Assembly: GCF_000015165.1 (NCBI RefSeq)
Contig: NC_009485.1
Span: 7,397,501-7,461,500, forward strand
DNA from: Bradyrhizobium sp. BTAi1
Lineage (GTDB): Bacteria > Pseudomonadota > Alphaproteobacteria > Rhizobiales > Xanthobacteraceae
Direction of reading: 5' to 3'
DNA: 64,000 bases
Made by a program: the position numbers and the translations under genes. The stretch's first letter is position 1; every line of letters starts with the position of its first letter. Below, piece by piece: positions 12,975 to 20,258 of the stretch. A model generated the notes under the pieces. It did no database searches, was not told where the DNA came from, and saw nothing but the letters and a program-made list of their open reading frames with translations.

Positions 12975-13045
12975 GGTCGTCCCTCAAATTGATGGTGTTC
13001 AACGGAGTCGGGCAAGCCCGCTCCTCGCATCATTAGGGGACGACC
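12975..13045 (+). ncRNA. Structured RNA candidate in IS110 left end (possible bridge RNA segment)
   Basis: A branched fold is visible directly before the transposase ATG. The outer stem is GGTCGTCCC (12975-12983) with GGGACGACC (13037-13045), perfectly complementary. An inner GATG/CATC pair follows, and an apical hairpin, GGAGTCGGGC with GCCCGCTCC, lies at 13004-13024. IS110 elements are known to express a bridge RNA from the non-coding end next to the transposase. The position and looped structure fit, but this stretch is shorter than a whole bridge RNA, and its function is inferred. Confidence 0.4.
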
Positions 13046-14080
13046 ATGAACCACTATGCCGGAATTGACGTGTCTTTGAAATCCTCGGCGGTCTGCATTG
13101 TCGATGGGGCGGGCAAGATCGTTCGGGAAGCGGCAGTCGAGAGTGAGCCGGCAGTCTTGATCGGCTGGTTCAAGCAGTTCGGCATCGAGGTTGAGCGGAT
13201 CGGTCTGGAGGCAGGGCCGCTGTCGCAATGGCTGTATGCGGCGATGCAGGAGGCGGGTCAGCGGGTCGAACTGCTGGAGACGCGGCACGTGCGTGACGCC
13301 TTCAGGGCGATGTCGGTGAAGTCCGACCGCAACGATGCAAGGGGTATTGCCCAGCTGATGCGGCTTGGCTGGTTCCGTCCGGTTCATTGCAAATCGATCG
13401 AGGCGCAGGAGATGCGTGCGGTTCTTACGGCACGCAAGCTGCTGCAATCGAAGCTGCACGACGTCGAGAACTGTTTGCGCGGCGTGCTACGGGGCTTCGG
13501 CTTGAAGGTCGGCAAGACCACCGATCGCAGCTTCGCGACGCGAATCGAGGCGCTGGTGGCTGGCCATTCGGGACTGACGCTGGTCGTGCAGGCGCTGCTC
13601 GAGGCTCATACGGTGCTGCTGCGCGAGTTCAAGAAGCTGGACAAGCAGGTGCAACAGCTCGCGAAGGCGCATCCGCAGGCCAAGCTGTTGATGACCACGC
13701 CGGCCGTCGGCCCGATCGTCGCGCTGACCTACATGTTCGCAATCGACGACCCCAAGCGCTTCCGATCCTCCAAGGCGACAGGCGCGCATTTTGGCCTCAC
13801 GCCGAGACGGTACCAGTCCGGCGAGACCGACTATAGCGGCCGCATCACGAAGGTCGGCGATGCGTCGGTGCGCGAGGCGCTCTATCAGGCGGCGCATATC
13901 ATGCTGACCAAGCCGGTCAAGAACTGCTCACAGCTGAAGAGCTGGGCGATGCGGGTCGCCAGGCGCGCCGGCCCGCGCAAAGCCAAGGTGGCTCTGGCGC
14001 GCAAGCTTGCCGTGATCCTTCACCGCATGCTCGCCGACAACATGCCGTTCAACCCCGCGGCCAAGGCTGCCGCGACCTAG
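13046..14080 (+). CDS. IS110-family transposase
   Basis: This 344-residue transposase (DEDD recombinase) appears intact. The RuvC-like N-terminal domain has GIDVS (Asp8), GLEAG (Glu55) and KSDRNDAR (Asp94, Asp97). The C-terminal transposase-20 domain has TTPAVGPIVALTYM and Ser258-Gly259 followed by RITKVGDASVREAL, where the catalytic serine of the family is expected. IS110 enzymes excise a circular intermediate and insert guided by a bridge RNA. The ATG directly follows the structured left end. No frameshift is seen, so the element may still be active. Confidence 0.93.
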   Translation: MNHYAGIDVSLKSSAVCIVDGAGKIVREAAVESEPAVLIGWFKQFGIEVERIGLEAGPLSQWLYAAMQEAGQRVELLETRHVRDAFRAMSVKSDRNDARGIAQLMRLGWFRPVHCKSIEAQEMRAVLTARKLLQSKLHDVENCLRGVLRGFGLKVGKTTDRSFATRIEALVAGHSGLTLVVQALLEAHTVLLREFKKLDKQVQQLAKAHPQAKLLMTTPAVGPIVALTYMFAIDDPKRFRSSKATGAHFGLTPRRYQSGETDYSGRITKVGDASVREALYQAAHIMLTKPVKNCSQLKSWAMRVARRAGPRKAKVALARKLAVILHRMLADNMPFNPAAKAAAT

Positions 14081-14333
14081 GGGAGCATCGATCGAGTTCT
14101 GGGCGGGCCACGACACCAGGCTCTCCCCGAGCAGGGTCCCTTCGCCGGGACGATGGATCCGGTCAGGCCGCCATCCGGGCAGTCGGTTCAAAACCACGCT
14201 CTCCGTAGATTGGCCGGCCGGTTCCTCTTACGCAGCCCAACAGGTGGCGGCCATGCGCCGACCCCGTACAGAAGCAAGGGCCCGGCGAGAGGACATGCAG
14301 AATTGGGATTGACAAACCAAGGCCCGTTACAGA

Positions 14334-14414
14334 AGCCCGGATGAGCGCAGCGGTATCCGGGGTCTCACGAGCTGCCGAGATGAACCCGGATGTCGCTGCG
14401 CTCATCCGGGTTAC
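14334..14414. repeat. Dispersed inverted repeat (CCCGGATGAGCGCAGC type)
   Basis: The arms CCCGGATGAGCGCAGCG and CGCTGCGCTCATCCGGG are complementary, with the loop containing GGTCTCACGAGC. Only one copy is seen in this window. It adjoins the right side of the IS110 element and may mark its outer border. Confidence 0.65.
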
Positions 14415-14428
14415 GAAATCTCGCTCCG

Positions 14429-14512
14429 CCGTCATTGCGAGCGAAGCGAACTAATCCAGGGCCTCACGCGCGACTCTGGATTGCTTCGTCGCTTCGCTCC
14501 TCGCAATGACGG
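14429..14512. repeat. Dispersed palindromic repeat (GTCATTGCGAG type), copy 1
   Basis: The ends CCGTCATTGCGAG and CTCGCAATGACGG are complementary, with ATCCAGGG and TCTGGATTGCTTCGTCGC inside. Further copies lie at 44098-44181 and 62505-62587, each in an intergenic gap next to a gene end. The element has no coding capacity. Confidence 0.75.
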
Positions 14513-14526
14513 AGGAACCTGTCGAC

Positions 14527-15669
14527 CTAGATCAACCCACCCGCCTCGCTGACGCGGCGCATGTGGTAGTCGGTGTCGCCGAAGGTGGTCTCGATCATCG
14601 TCAGGCGCTTGAAGTAGTGGCCGATCTTGGCCTCCATGGTCATGCCGATGCCGCCATGGAGCTGGATCGACTGCTGGCCGACAAACTTGCCGGACTTGCC
14701 GATCTGCACCTTCGCCGCGGCGATCGAGGTCGCGCGCTCCTTGGCGTCGTCGAATTCGGCGGCCATGGTCGCGAACATCGACATCGAGCGCGCCTGCTCC
14801 AGCGCCACGAACATGTCGGAGGCGCGGTGCTGCAGCGACTGGAACGAGCCGATCGCGACACCGAACTGCTTGCGCGTCTTGATGTGCTCGACCGTGGTCT
14901 TGAGCGACTCGTCCATCAGGCCGACGGCCTCCGCGCACAATGCGATGCGGGCCTCGTCGACGACGCGCTCGATCAGCGGCAGGCCGTTCGCCGGGTCGCC
15001 GATCACGCTATCAGCACCGACCTCGACGCCGGTGAAGCTGATGTCGGCGGCGTGCAGGCCGTCCTGGGTCGGATAGCCCTTGCGGGTGACGCCCTTGGCG
15101 CCGGCCGGCACGATGAACACGCCGATGCCGCTCTTGTCGCGCTGGCCACCAGCGGTGCGCGCGGTCACGATCAGGGTGTCGGCATTCTCGCCATTGAGCA
15201 CGACGAACTTCTCGCCGTCGATGACATAGCCATCGCCCTTCTTCTTCGCCGACGTCGCAACGTCGAACAGGTCGTAGCGCGACTGCTTCTCGAGCTGGGC
15301 GAAGGCGAAGGTCTTGCTGCCGTCGATGATGCCCGGCAGATGCGCGGCCTTCTGCGCCGCCGAGCCGCCATGGCGCAGGAATCCGCCGGCGAGCACCACG
15401 GTCGCGAGATACGGCTCGAGCACGAGCGCGCGCCCCATCGCCTCCATCACGATCATGGTCTCGACGCCGCCGGCGCCGAAGCCGCCGTCTTCCTCGGAGA
15501 ACGGCAGGCCGAGCAGGCCCTGCTCGGCGAGCTTGGACCAGATCGCTTTGCTCCAGCCGCCCTTCTCCTTCATGTACAGCTTGCGCTTGTCGAAGTCATA
15601 GGCATCCGCCAAGAGGCCGTCGATGCTGTCCTTGAGGAGGCGCTGCTCCTCGGTAAGATCAAAATCCAT
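14527..15669 (-). CDS. pimD: Acyl-CoA dehydrogenase, beta-like subunit (PimD)
   Basis: This 380-residue FAD protein of the acyl-CoA dehydrogenase fold starts MDFDLTEEQR, with GGAGAG upstream of ATG 15669. The C-terminus has HGGIGMTMEAKIGHYFKR and FGDTDYHMRR instead of the GGxxEI block that carries the usual catalytic Glu. This is typical of the partner subunit in heteromeric dehydrogenases such as the FadE28/FadE29 type. It follows pimC, which keeps the Glu, so the two probably form one enzyme that desaturates pimeloyl-CoA or related dicarboxylyl-CoA. It is the last pim gene before the IS element; pimE is not found here. Confidence 0.87.
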   Translation of the reverse strand: MDFDLTEEQRLLKDSIDGLLADAYDFDKRKLYMKEKGGWSKAIWSKLAEQGLLGLPFSEEDGGFGAGGVETMIVMEAMGRALVLEPYLATVVLAGGFLRHGGSAAQKAAHLPGIIDGSKTFAFAQLEKQSRYDLFDVATSAKKKGDGYVIDGEKFVVLNGENADTLIVTARTAGGQRDKSGIGVFIVPAGAKGVTRKGYPTQDGLHAADISFTGVEVGADSVIGDPANGLPLIERVVDEARIALCAEAVGLMDESLKTTVEHIKTRKQFGVAIGSFQSLQHRASDMFVALEQARSMSMFATMAAEFDDAKERATSIAAAKVQIGKSGKFVGQQSIQLHGGIGMTMEAKIGHYFKRLTMIETTFGDTDYHMRRVSEAGGLI

Positions 15670-15697
15670 TGGTTGACTCTCCAATATCCCCATTCTC

Positions 15698-15782
15698 CGT
15701 CATGCCCGCGCTTGTCGCGGGCATCCACGTCGCGCCTTCGCGGGCTTCGCGTGGATGGCCGGGTCAAGCCCGGCCATGACGG
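15698..15782. repeat. Dispersed palindromic repeat (CATGCCCGCG type), second copy
   Basis: The arms CGTCATGCCCGCGCTTGTCG and GTCAAGCCCGGCCATGACGG enclose a central inverted pair, CATCCACGTCGCG and CGCGTGGATG. It is the same family as 9528-9606. It lies between pimC and pimD inside an operon, so it may form a hairpin in the pim mRNA that sets the relative levels of the two subunits. Confidence 0.72.
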
Positions 15783-15813
15783 CGTGCGTTATCGAAGCGC
15801 TGCGGCTCAAACC

Positions 15814-17004
15814 TCAGAGCCCCAGCACCGCCTTGGCGATGATGTTGCGCTGGATCTCGTTGGAGCCGCCGTAGATCGAGACCTTGCGGTTGTTGAAGTA
15901 GCTCGGCGCGATCTGGGCGGTCCAATCCATGGTCTCGTTGCTGTCGTCGTCGCCATGGACGTCGTAGGGCGCGGCGAACGGGCCGATCACCTCCATCAGC
16001 AGTTCGGTCGTGGTCTGCTGGATCTCGGAGCCCTTGATCTTCAGCACCGAGGAGGCCGGGTTAGGCTTGCCCTTGCCGTGCTTGCCCTCGTCAGCGACGA
16101 CGCGCAGCTGCGTCAGCTCGAGCGCCTTCAGCTCGACCTCGCAGGCCGTGAGCTTCTCGCGGAACGACGGATCCTCCAGCACCGGACGACCGCCGGATTC
16201 GACCTTCGCCGCCAGCTCCTTGATGCGGCGGATGCGCTCCTTGGAGACGCCGACCCGGGCAATGCCGGTGCGCTCATTGCCGAGCAGGAACTTGGCGTAG
16301 TCCCAGCCTTTGTTCTCCTCGCCGATCAGGTTCTCGTAGGGCACCTCGACGTCGTCGAAGAACACCTCGTTGACCTCGCGGCCGCCGTCGATGGTCTGGA
16401 TCGGACGCACCGTGACGCCCTTCGACTTCATGCTGAAGACGATGAAGGAGATGCCCATCTGCTTCTTGGCGGAGGGATCGGTGCGGCACAGGCAGAAGAT
16501 CATGTCGGCGTGCTGGGCGAGCGTCGTCCAGGTCTTCTGGCCATTGATGATCCACTTGTCGCCGCGGCGCTCGGCCTTGGTCTTCAGCGAAGCGAGGTCG
16601 GAGCCCGAGCCCGGCTCCGAGAAGCCCTGGCACCACCAATCGTCGACATTGGCGATGCGCGGCAGGTACTTCTTCTTCTGCTCCTCATTGCCGAAGGTGT
16701 AGATCACCGGGCCGACCATGCTGACGCCGAACGCGAGCGGCTGCGGCGCAGGATAGGCCTGCAGCTCCTCGTTGAAGATGTAGTGCTGCACCGAACTCCA
16801 GCCGGTGCCGCCATATTCCTCCGGCCAGTGCGAGACGCCCCAGCCCTTCTTGTTGAGGATGCGCCACCAGGTCACCATCTCGTCCTTCGACAGATGGCGG
16901 CCCTCGATCATCTTGCGGCGCGTCTCCGGCGGGACATTGTCCCTGAAGAACTGCCGCACTTCCTCGCGGAACGCCTGCTCTTCCTTCGTGAATGCAAGAT
17001 CCAT
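15814..17004 (-). CDS. pimC: Acyl-CoA dehydrogenase, catalytic subunit (PimC)
   Basis: This 396-residue acyl-CoA dehydrogenase starts MDLAFTKEEQAFREEV, with GGGAGGAT before the ATG. It contains CQGFSEPGSGSDLA, the flavin-binding segment WIINGQKTWTT, and near the end YGGSNEIQRNIIAKAVLGL with Glu383 at the catalytic-base position. The order pimF-A-B-C-D follows the dicarboxylate-degradation operon of R. palustris, where PimC and PimD are named large and small dehydrogenase subunits. It catalyses the first, desaturating step of beta-oxidation of pimeloyl-CoA-like substrates (function by homology and context). Confidence 0.9.
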   Translation of the reverse strand: MDLAFTKEEQAFREEVRQFFRDNVPPETRRKMIEGRHLSKDEMVTWWRILNKKGWGVSHWPEEYGGTGWSSVQHYIFNEELQAYPAPQPLAFGVSMVGPVIYTFGNEEQKKKYLPRIANVDDWWCQGFSEPGSGSDLASLKTKAERRGDKWIINGQKTWTTLAQHADMIFCLCRTDPSAKKQMGISFIVFSMKSKGVTVRPIQTIDGGREVNEVFFDDVEVPYENLIGEENKGWDYAKFLLGNERTGIARVGVSKERIRRIKELAAKVESGGRPVLEDPSFREKLTACEVELKALELTQLRVVADEGKHGKGKPNPASSVLKIKGSEIQQTTTELLMEVIGPFAAPYDVHGDDDSNETMDWTAQIAPSYFNNRKVSIYGGSNEIQRNIIAKAVLGL

Positions 17005-17053
17005 CGGATCCTCCCGTGTGTCTATAAGACTCGATATATCCGCGGAGGCGGTG

Positions 17054-17165
17054 CGCCCCCTCTCCCATGGGGAGAGGGCTGGGGTGAGGGGTTACGGTCC
17101 AACGAGGGACCGTCCCCTCACCCGGATCGCTTCGCGATCCGACCTCTCCCCGACGGGGAGAGGTC
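17054..17165. repeat. Dispersed inverted repeat (CTCTCCC/GGGAGAG type) between pimB and pimC
   Basis: CCCTCTCCCATGGGGAGAGGG is followed by TGAGGGGT and ends with CCCCTCACCC, TCGCTTCGCGA and a CTCTCCCC/GGGGAGAGG hairpin. It is the same broad family as those near 8.6, 11.9, 20.1, 39.5 and 46.6 kb. Its position inside the pim operon means it is transcribed. Confidence 0.7.
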
Positions 17166-17202
17166 GAGCGGCGATTGCGGCACGCCCGCCTCACTCAACT
17201 CC

Positions 17203-18390
17203 TTACTGCAGCACCTCGAACAGGCCGGCGGCGCCCATGCCGCCGCCGACGCACATGGTGACGACGGCATACTTCGCCTTGCGGCGGCGGCCTTCGATCA
17301 GCGCATGGCCGGTCAAGCGGGCGCCCGACATGCCATAGGGATGGCCGACCGAGATGGCGCCGCCATTGACGTTGATCTTGTCCGGGTCGATGCCGAGCTT
17401 GTCACGGCAATACAGCACCTGCACGGCGAACGCCTCGTTCAGCTCCCACAGGCCGATGTCGTCGACGGTCAGGCCGTGGCGCTTCAACAGACGCGGCACA
17501 GCAAAGACGGGGCCGATGCCCATCTCGTCGGGCTCGCAGCCATGCGCAACGAAGCCGCGGAAGATGCCGAGCGGCTGCAGGCCGCGCTTGGCGGCGGTGG
17601 CATCGCTCATGATCACGCAGGCCGAGGCGCCATCGGACAGCTGGCTGGCATTGCCGGCGGTGATGGTGAAGCCGTCGCCGCGCACCGCCTTCAGGCCGGC
17701 AAGGCCTTCAGCCGTGGTCTCCGGGCGCGGACCCTCGTCCTGCGATAGCGTGATGTCCTTGAACGAGACGTTGCCGGTGGCCTTGTCCGTCACGGCCATC
17801 TTGGTGGTGATCGGCGCCAGCTCGTCGTTGAACTTGCCGCCCTGCTGCGCCGCTGCCGTCCGGCGCTGGCTTTCCAGCGCATATTCGTCCTGCTTCTCGC
17901 GCGAGATGCCATAACGCTTGGAAACGATCTCGGCGGTGTCGATCATGGGCATGTAGACGTCGCCCTTGATCTCCAGCAGCGCCGGATCGGTGGCCTGGAA
18001 CGCATTCATCTTGTCGTTCTGGACCAGCGAGATCGATTCGCCACCGCCGCCGACCGCGATCTCGACACCGTCGAAGATCACCGAGCGCGCGGCGAGCGCG
18101 ATCGCCTGCAGGCCGGAGGCGCATTGGCGGTCGATCGTGGTGCCGCCGACCGACACCGGCAGGCCGGCGCGCAACAGCGCCTTGCGCGCGATGTTGCCGC
18201 CGGTCGAGCCCTGCTGCAGGGCCGCGCCCATCACGACGTCCTCGACCTCGGCCGGATCGACCTTGGCGCGCTTGACGGCCTCGCCGATGGCGTGGCCGAG
18301 CAGGGTGGCGCCGCCGGTGGCGTTGAGCGCGCCGCGATAGGCCTTGCCGATCGGCGTGCGGGCGGTGGAAACGATGACGGCATCGGTCAT
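17203..18390 (-). CDS. pimB: Acyl-CoA acetyltransferase (thiolase, PimB)
   Basis: This 395-residue thiolase has Cys90 in IDRQCASGLQAI (acylated nucleophile), NEAFAVQ, GGAISVGHPYGMSGAR (active His) and a final CVGGGMGAAGLFEVL with the second catalytic Cys. It cleaves the 3-ketoacyl-CoA at the end of each beta-oxidation round. ATG 18390 is preceded by GGAGG eight bases away; a longer upstream frame is ignored. It sits between the ligase pimA and the dehydrogenases pimCD in one operon. Confidence 0.93.
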   Translation of the reverse strand: MTDAVIVSTARTPIGKAYRGALNATGGATLLGHAIGEAVKRAKVDPAEVEDVVMGAALQQGSTGGNIARKALLRAGLPVSVGGTTIDRQCASGLQAIALAARSVIFDGVEIAVGGGGESISLVQNDKMNAFQATDPALLEIKGDVYMPMIDTAEIVSKRYGISREKQDEYALESQRRTAAAQQGGKFNDELAPITTKMAVTDKATGNVSFKDITLSQDEGPRPETTAEGLAGLKAVRGDGFTITAGNASQLSDGASACVIMSDATAAKRGLQPLGIFRGFVAHGCEPDEMGIGPVFAVPRLLKRHGLTVDDIGLWELNEAFAVQVLYCRDKLGIDPDKINVNGGAISVGHPYGMSGARLTGHALIEGRRRKAKYAVVTMCVGGGMGAAGLFEVLQ

Positions 18391-18412
18391 GGGCGACCTC
18401 CTGTTGTTGTTG

Positions 18413-20074
18413 CTAATGTTTGCTCTGAGACGTGGATGATTGCTGCTGGCGCAATTCGTGACGCGACAGCTTGCCGACCGGCGTGCGCGGCAGCTCGTCG
18501 ACGAACTCGACCGCCGCCGGCAGCTCGTGCTTGCCGAGCTTGCCGGTGAGGAATTCGCGCAGATCCTCGACCGGGAACGGCGCAAAGCCGTCGCGCAGCT
18601 TGATGAAGGCCTTGGCCGCCTCGCCGCGATAGGCGTCGGGAATGCCGATCACGATGACCTCCTGCACCGCAGGATGGATGTAGATCGCCTGCTCGATCAT
18701 CTGCGGATAGACGTTGAAGCCGCCGGAGATGATCATGTCCTTCTTGCGGTCGACCAGGAAGTAGAAGCCGTCGGCGTCGACATAGCCGATGTCGCCGGTC
18801 AGGAAGCGGTCGCCGACGAAGGACTGCGCCGTCTCCTCCGGCCGGTTCCAGTAGCCCTTGGTCACGTTCGGTCCCTTGACGCGGATCTCGCCGACCTCGT
18901 TCACGCCGAGCACCCTGGTTGGATCTTCGAGCGACACGACGTCCATCTCGATGCCGGGCAGCGCGATGCCGATCGAGCCCGGCTTGTCGGGGCCCTCCTT
19001 GGGATGGCTGGTGCCGGGCGAGCAGGTTTCGGTCATGCCCCAGCCGCTCTTCAGCTTCATGCCGACGCGGCGCTCGAGGATGCGGGCAACCTCGACCGGC
19101 AATGGCGCGCCGCCGGAGCCGACGCTGGTCAGCGACGACAGATCGCGCTTGTCGAGATCGGGTAGGTTGGCGATCGCGATCCACATCGTCGGCACGCCGG
19201 GAAAATAGGTCGCGCGCTTGTGCTCGATATCGCGCATCACGGCCTCGAGATCGAAGCGCTGATGCAGCGATACCAGGCTGCCGATGCGCAACGCGGTCAG
19301 CAGTACGACGGTCAGCGCATAGATGTGGAACAGCGGCAGCACACAGATGACGCGGTCGCCCCCCTCGCTCCGGGTGCGGGTGGCGCGGCTCCAGATCTCG
19401 ATGATCGAGACCGCCGAGGTGAGATTGCCGTGGGTCAGCATCGCGCCCTTGGGCAGGCCGGTGGTGCCGCCGGTGTATTGTAAGAGCGCGATGTCATCGG
19501 GCGAGATGGCGGGCCATACGGCGGGCGCAACGGCACCATCGACGAAGGCGCGGTGCGTGATCACAGCGGGGCTGTCCGGCAACGCCGTCTGCGGCGTGCC
19601 GACTTGGCCCCAATGATCATCCTCGCAGACGATCAGGCGATCGAGCAGGCCCTTTTCCAGGAACTTCAGCGCCATCGGCAGCAGCGCCGACAGGTTCGAC
19701 GTCACCAGGATACGTGCGCCGGAGTCGCTGAGCTTATGCGACAGCGCGATCTCGCCATCGAGCGGCGACAGATGCACGACGCGGGCACCGGCCTTGAGCG
19801 CGCCGAAGAAATTGATCGGATGGTCCGGCGAATTGCCGAGGAACAGCGCGATCGAGGCACCCTTGCCGAAGCCCGCACGCAGGAACGCGGCCGCGGCCTG
19901 ATCGACGAGCCCGGCGAGCGCGTTGAAGCTGATCGGACGGTCGCGGAATTCGAGTGCGCCGCGATCGCCGAAGTCGCTCACCGCTTTCGCCAGCAGCTCC
20001 GGCAAGGTGCCGCGCGCGATCGGCGCGTCCCAGCGGACGCCTTCGGGATAGAACTGCTCGCCGGGATGGGTCAT
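18413..20074 (-). CDS. pimA: Dicarboxylate/fatty acyl-CoA ligase (PimA)
   Basis: This 553-residue AMP-forming ligase of the ANL superfamily has the ATP loop YTGGTTGLPKGA, the WGMTETCSPG adenylate motif, the TGDIGYVDADGFYFLVDRKK hinge region and the C-terminal Lys motif RTPVGKLSRHEL. It activates a carboxylic acid with ATP and CoA, supplying the substrate for PimCD. By position in the operon the likely substrates are pimelate and other medium-chain dicarboxylates or fatty acids; the sequence alone does not decide this. It lies 22 bases upstream of pimB. Confidence 0.9.
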   Translation of the reverse strand: MTHPGEQFYPEGVRWDAPIARGTLPELLAKAVSDFGDRGALEFRDRPISFNALAGLVDQAAAAFLRAGFGKGASIALFLGNSPDHPINFFGALKAGARVVHLSPLDGEIALSHKLSDSGARILVTSNLSALLPMALKFLEKGLLDRLIVCEDDHWGQVGTPQTALPDSPAVITHRAFVDGAVAPAVWPAISPDDIALLQYTGGTTGLPKGAMLTHGNLTSAVSIIEIWSRATRTRSEGGDRVICVLPLFHIYALTVVLLTALRIGSLVSLHQRFDLEAVMRDIEHKRATYFPGVPTMWIAIANLPDLDKRDLSSLTSVGSGGAPLPVEVARILERRVGMKLKSGWGMTETCSPGTSHPKEGPDKPGSIGIALPGIEMDVVSLEDPTRVLGVNEVGEIRVKGPNVTKGYWNRPEETAQSFVGDRFLTGDIGYVDADGFYFLVDRKKDMIISGGFNVYPQMIEQAIYIHPAVQEVIVIGIPDAYRGEAAKAFIKLRDGFAPFPVEDLREFLTGKLGKHELPAAVEFVDELPRTPVGKLSRHELRQQQSSTSQSKH

Positions 20075-20119
20075 GAGGACTCTGTGTTTCTTGCCGGAAG
20101 GCAGCCCCGCTCTTTGCGT

Positions 20120-20222
20120 TCCCTCCCCTCTTGTGGGGGAGGGTCAGGGAGGGGGGTGGCCCCAGGCGAGACCGCCGCTGTGGACCCCCACCCCCGTCCC
20201 CTCTCCGCAAGGGGGAGGGGAG
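20120..20222. repeat. Dispersed inverted repeat between pimF and pimA
   Basis: CCCTCCCCTCTTGTGGGGGAGG at the left and CCTCTCCGCAAGGGGGAGGGG at the right form local hairpins and are mutually complementary in part. It is again inside the pim operon, so three of its intergenic gaps (pimF-A, B-C, C-D) carry such elements. Confidence 0.65.
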
Positions 20223-20258
20223 CGCGCCTGCGCACGGAGCAACAGTGAAACTTCGACC

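Larger units (their letters stand above)
12960..14333 (+). mobile_element. IS110-family insertion sequence (approximate limits)
   Basis: The element consists of a structured non-coding left part, a single transposase gene and about 250 bases of non-coding sequence before the next dispersed repeat at 14334. IS110 elements have no long terminal inverted repeats and make no clear target duplication, so the ends cannot be fixed by eye; I could not find convincing termini. The limits given run from just after the SDR-side inverted repeat to just before the repeat that starts at 14334. It splits the pim operon from the co-oriented SDR gene. Confidence 0.6.
14081..14526. other. Non-coding region: IS right part plus two dispersed repeats
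   Basis: 14081-14333 is the presumed right non-coding part of the IS110 element; no gene is visible. 14334-14414 is a repeat with arms AGCCCGGATGAGCGCAGCG and CGCTGCGCTCATCCGGGTTA. 14429-14512 is a second type, bounded by CCGTCATTGCGAGCGAAGCG and its approximate complement CTCGCAATGACGG. The second type ends 14 bases from the pimD stop and could act as a transcript end. Confidence 0.6.

Noticed and set aside
14506..17748. Open frame of 1080 codons on the plus strand across pimD, pimC and pimB
   Set aside because: It runs through three well-supported genes and two repeats in antisense; no family motif appears.
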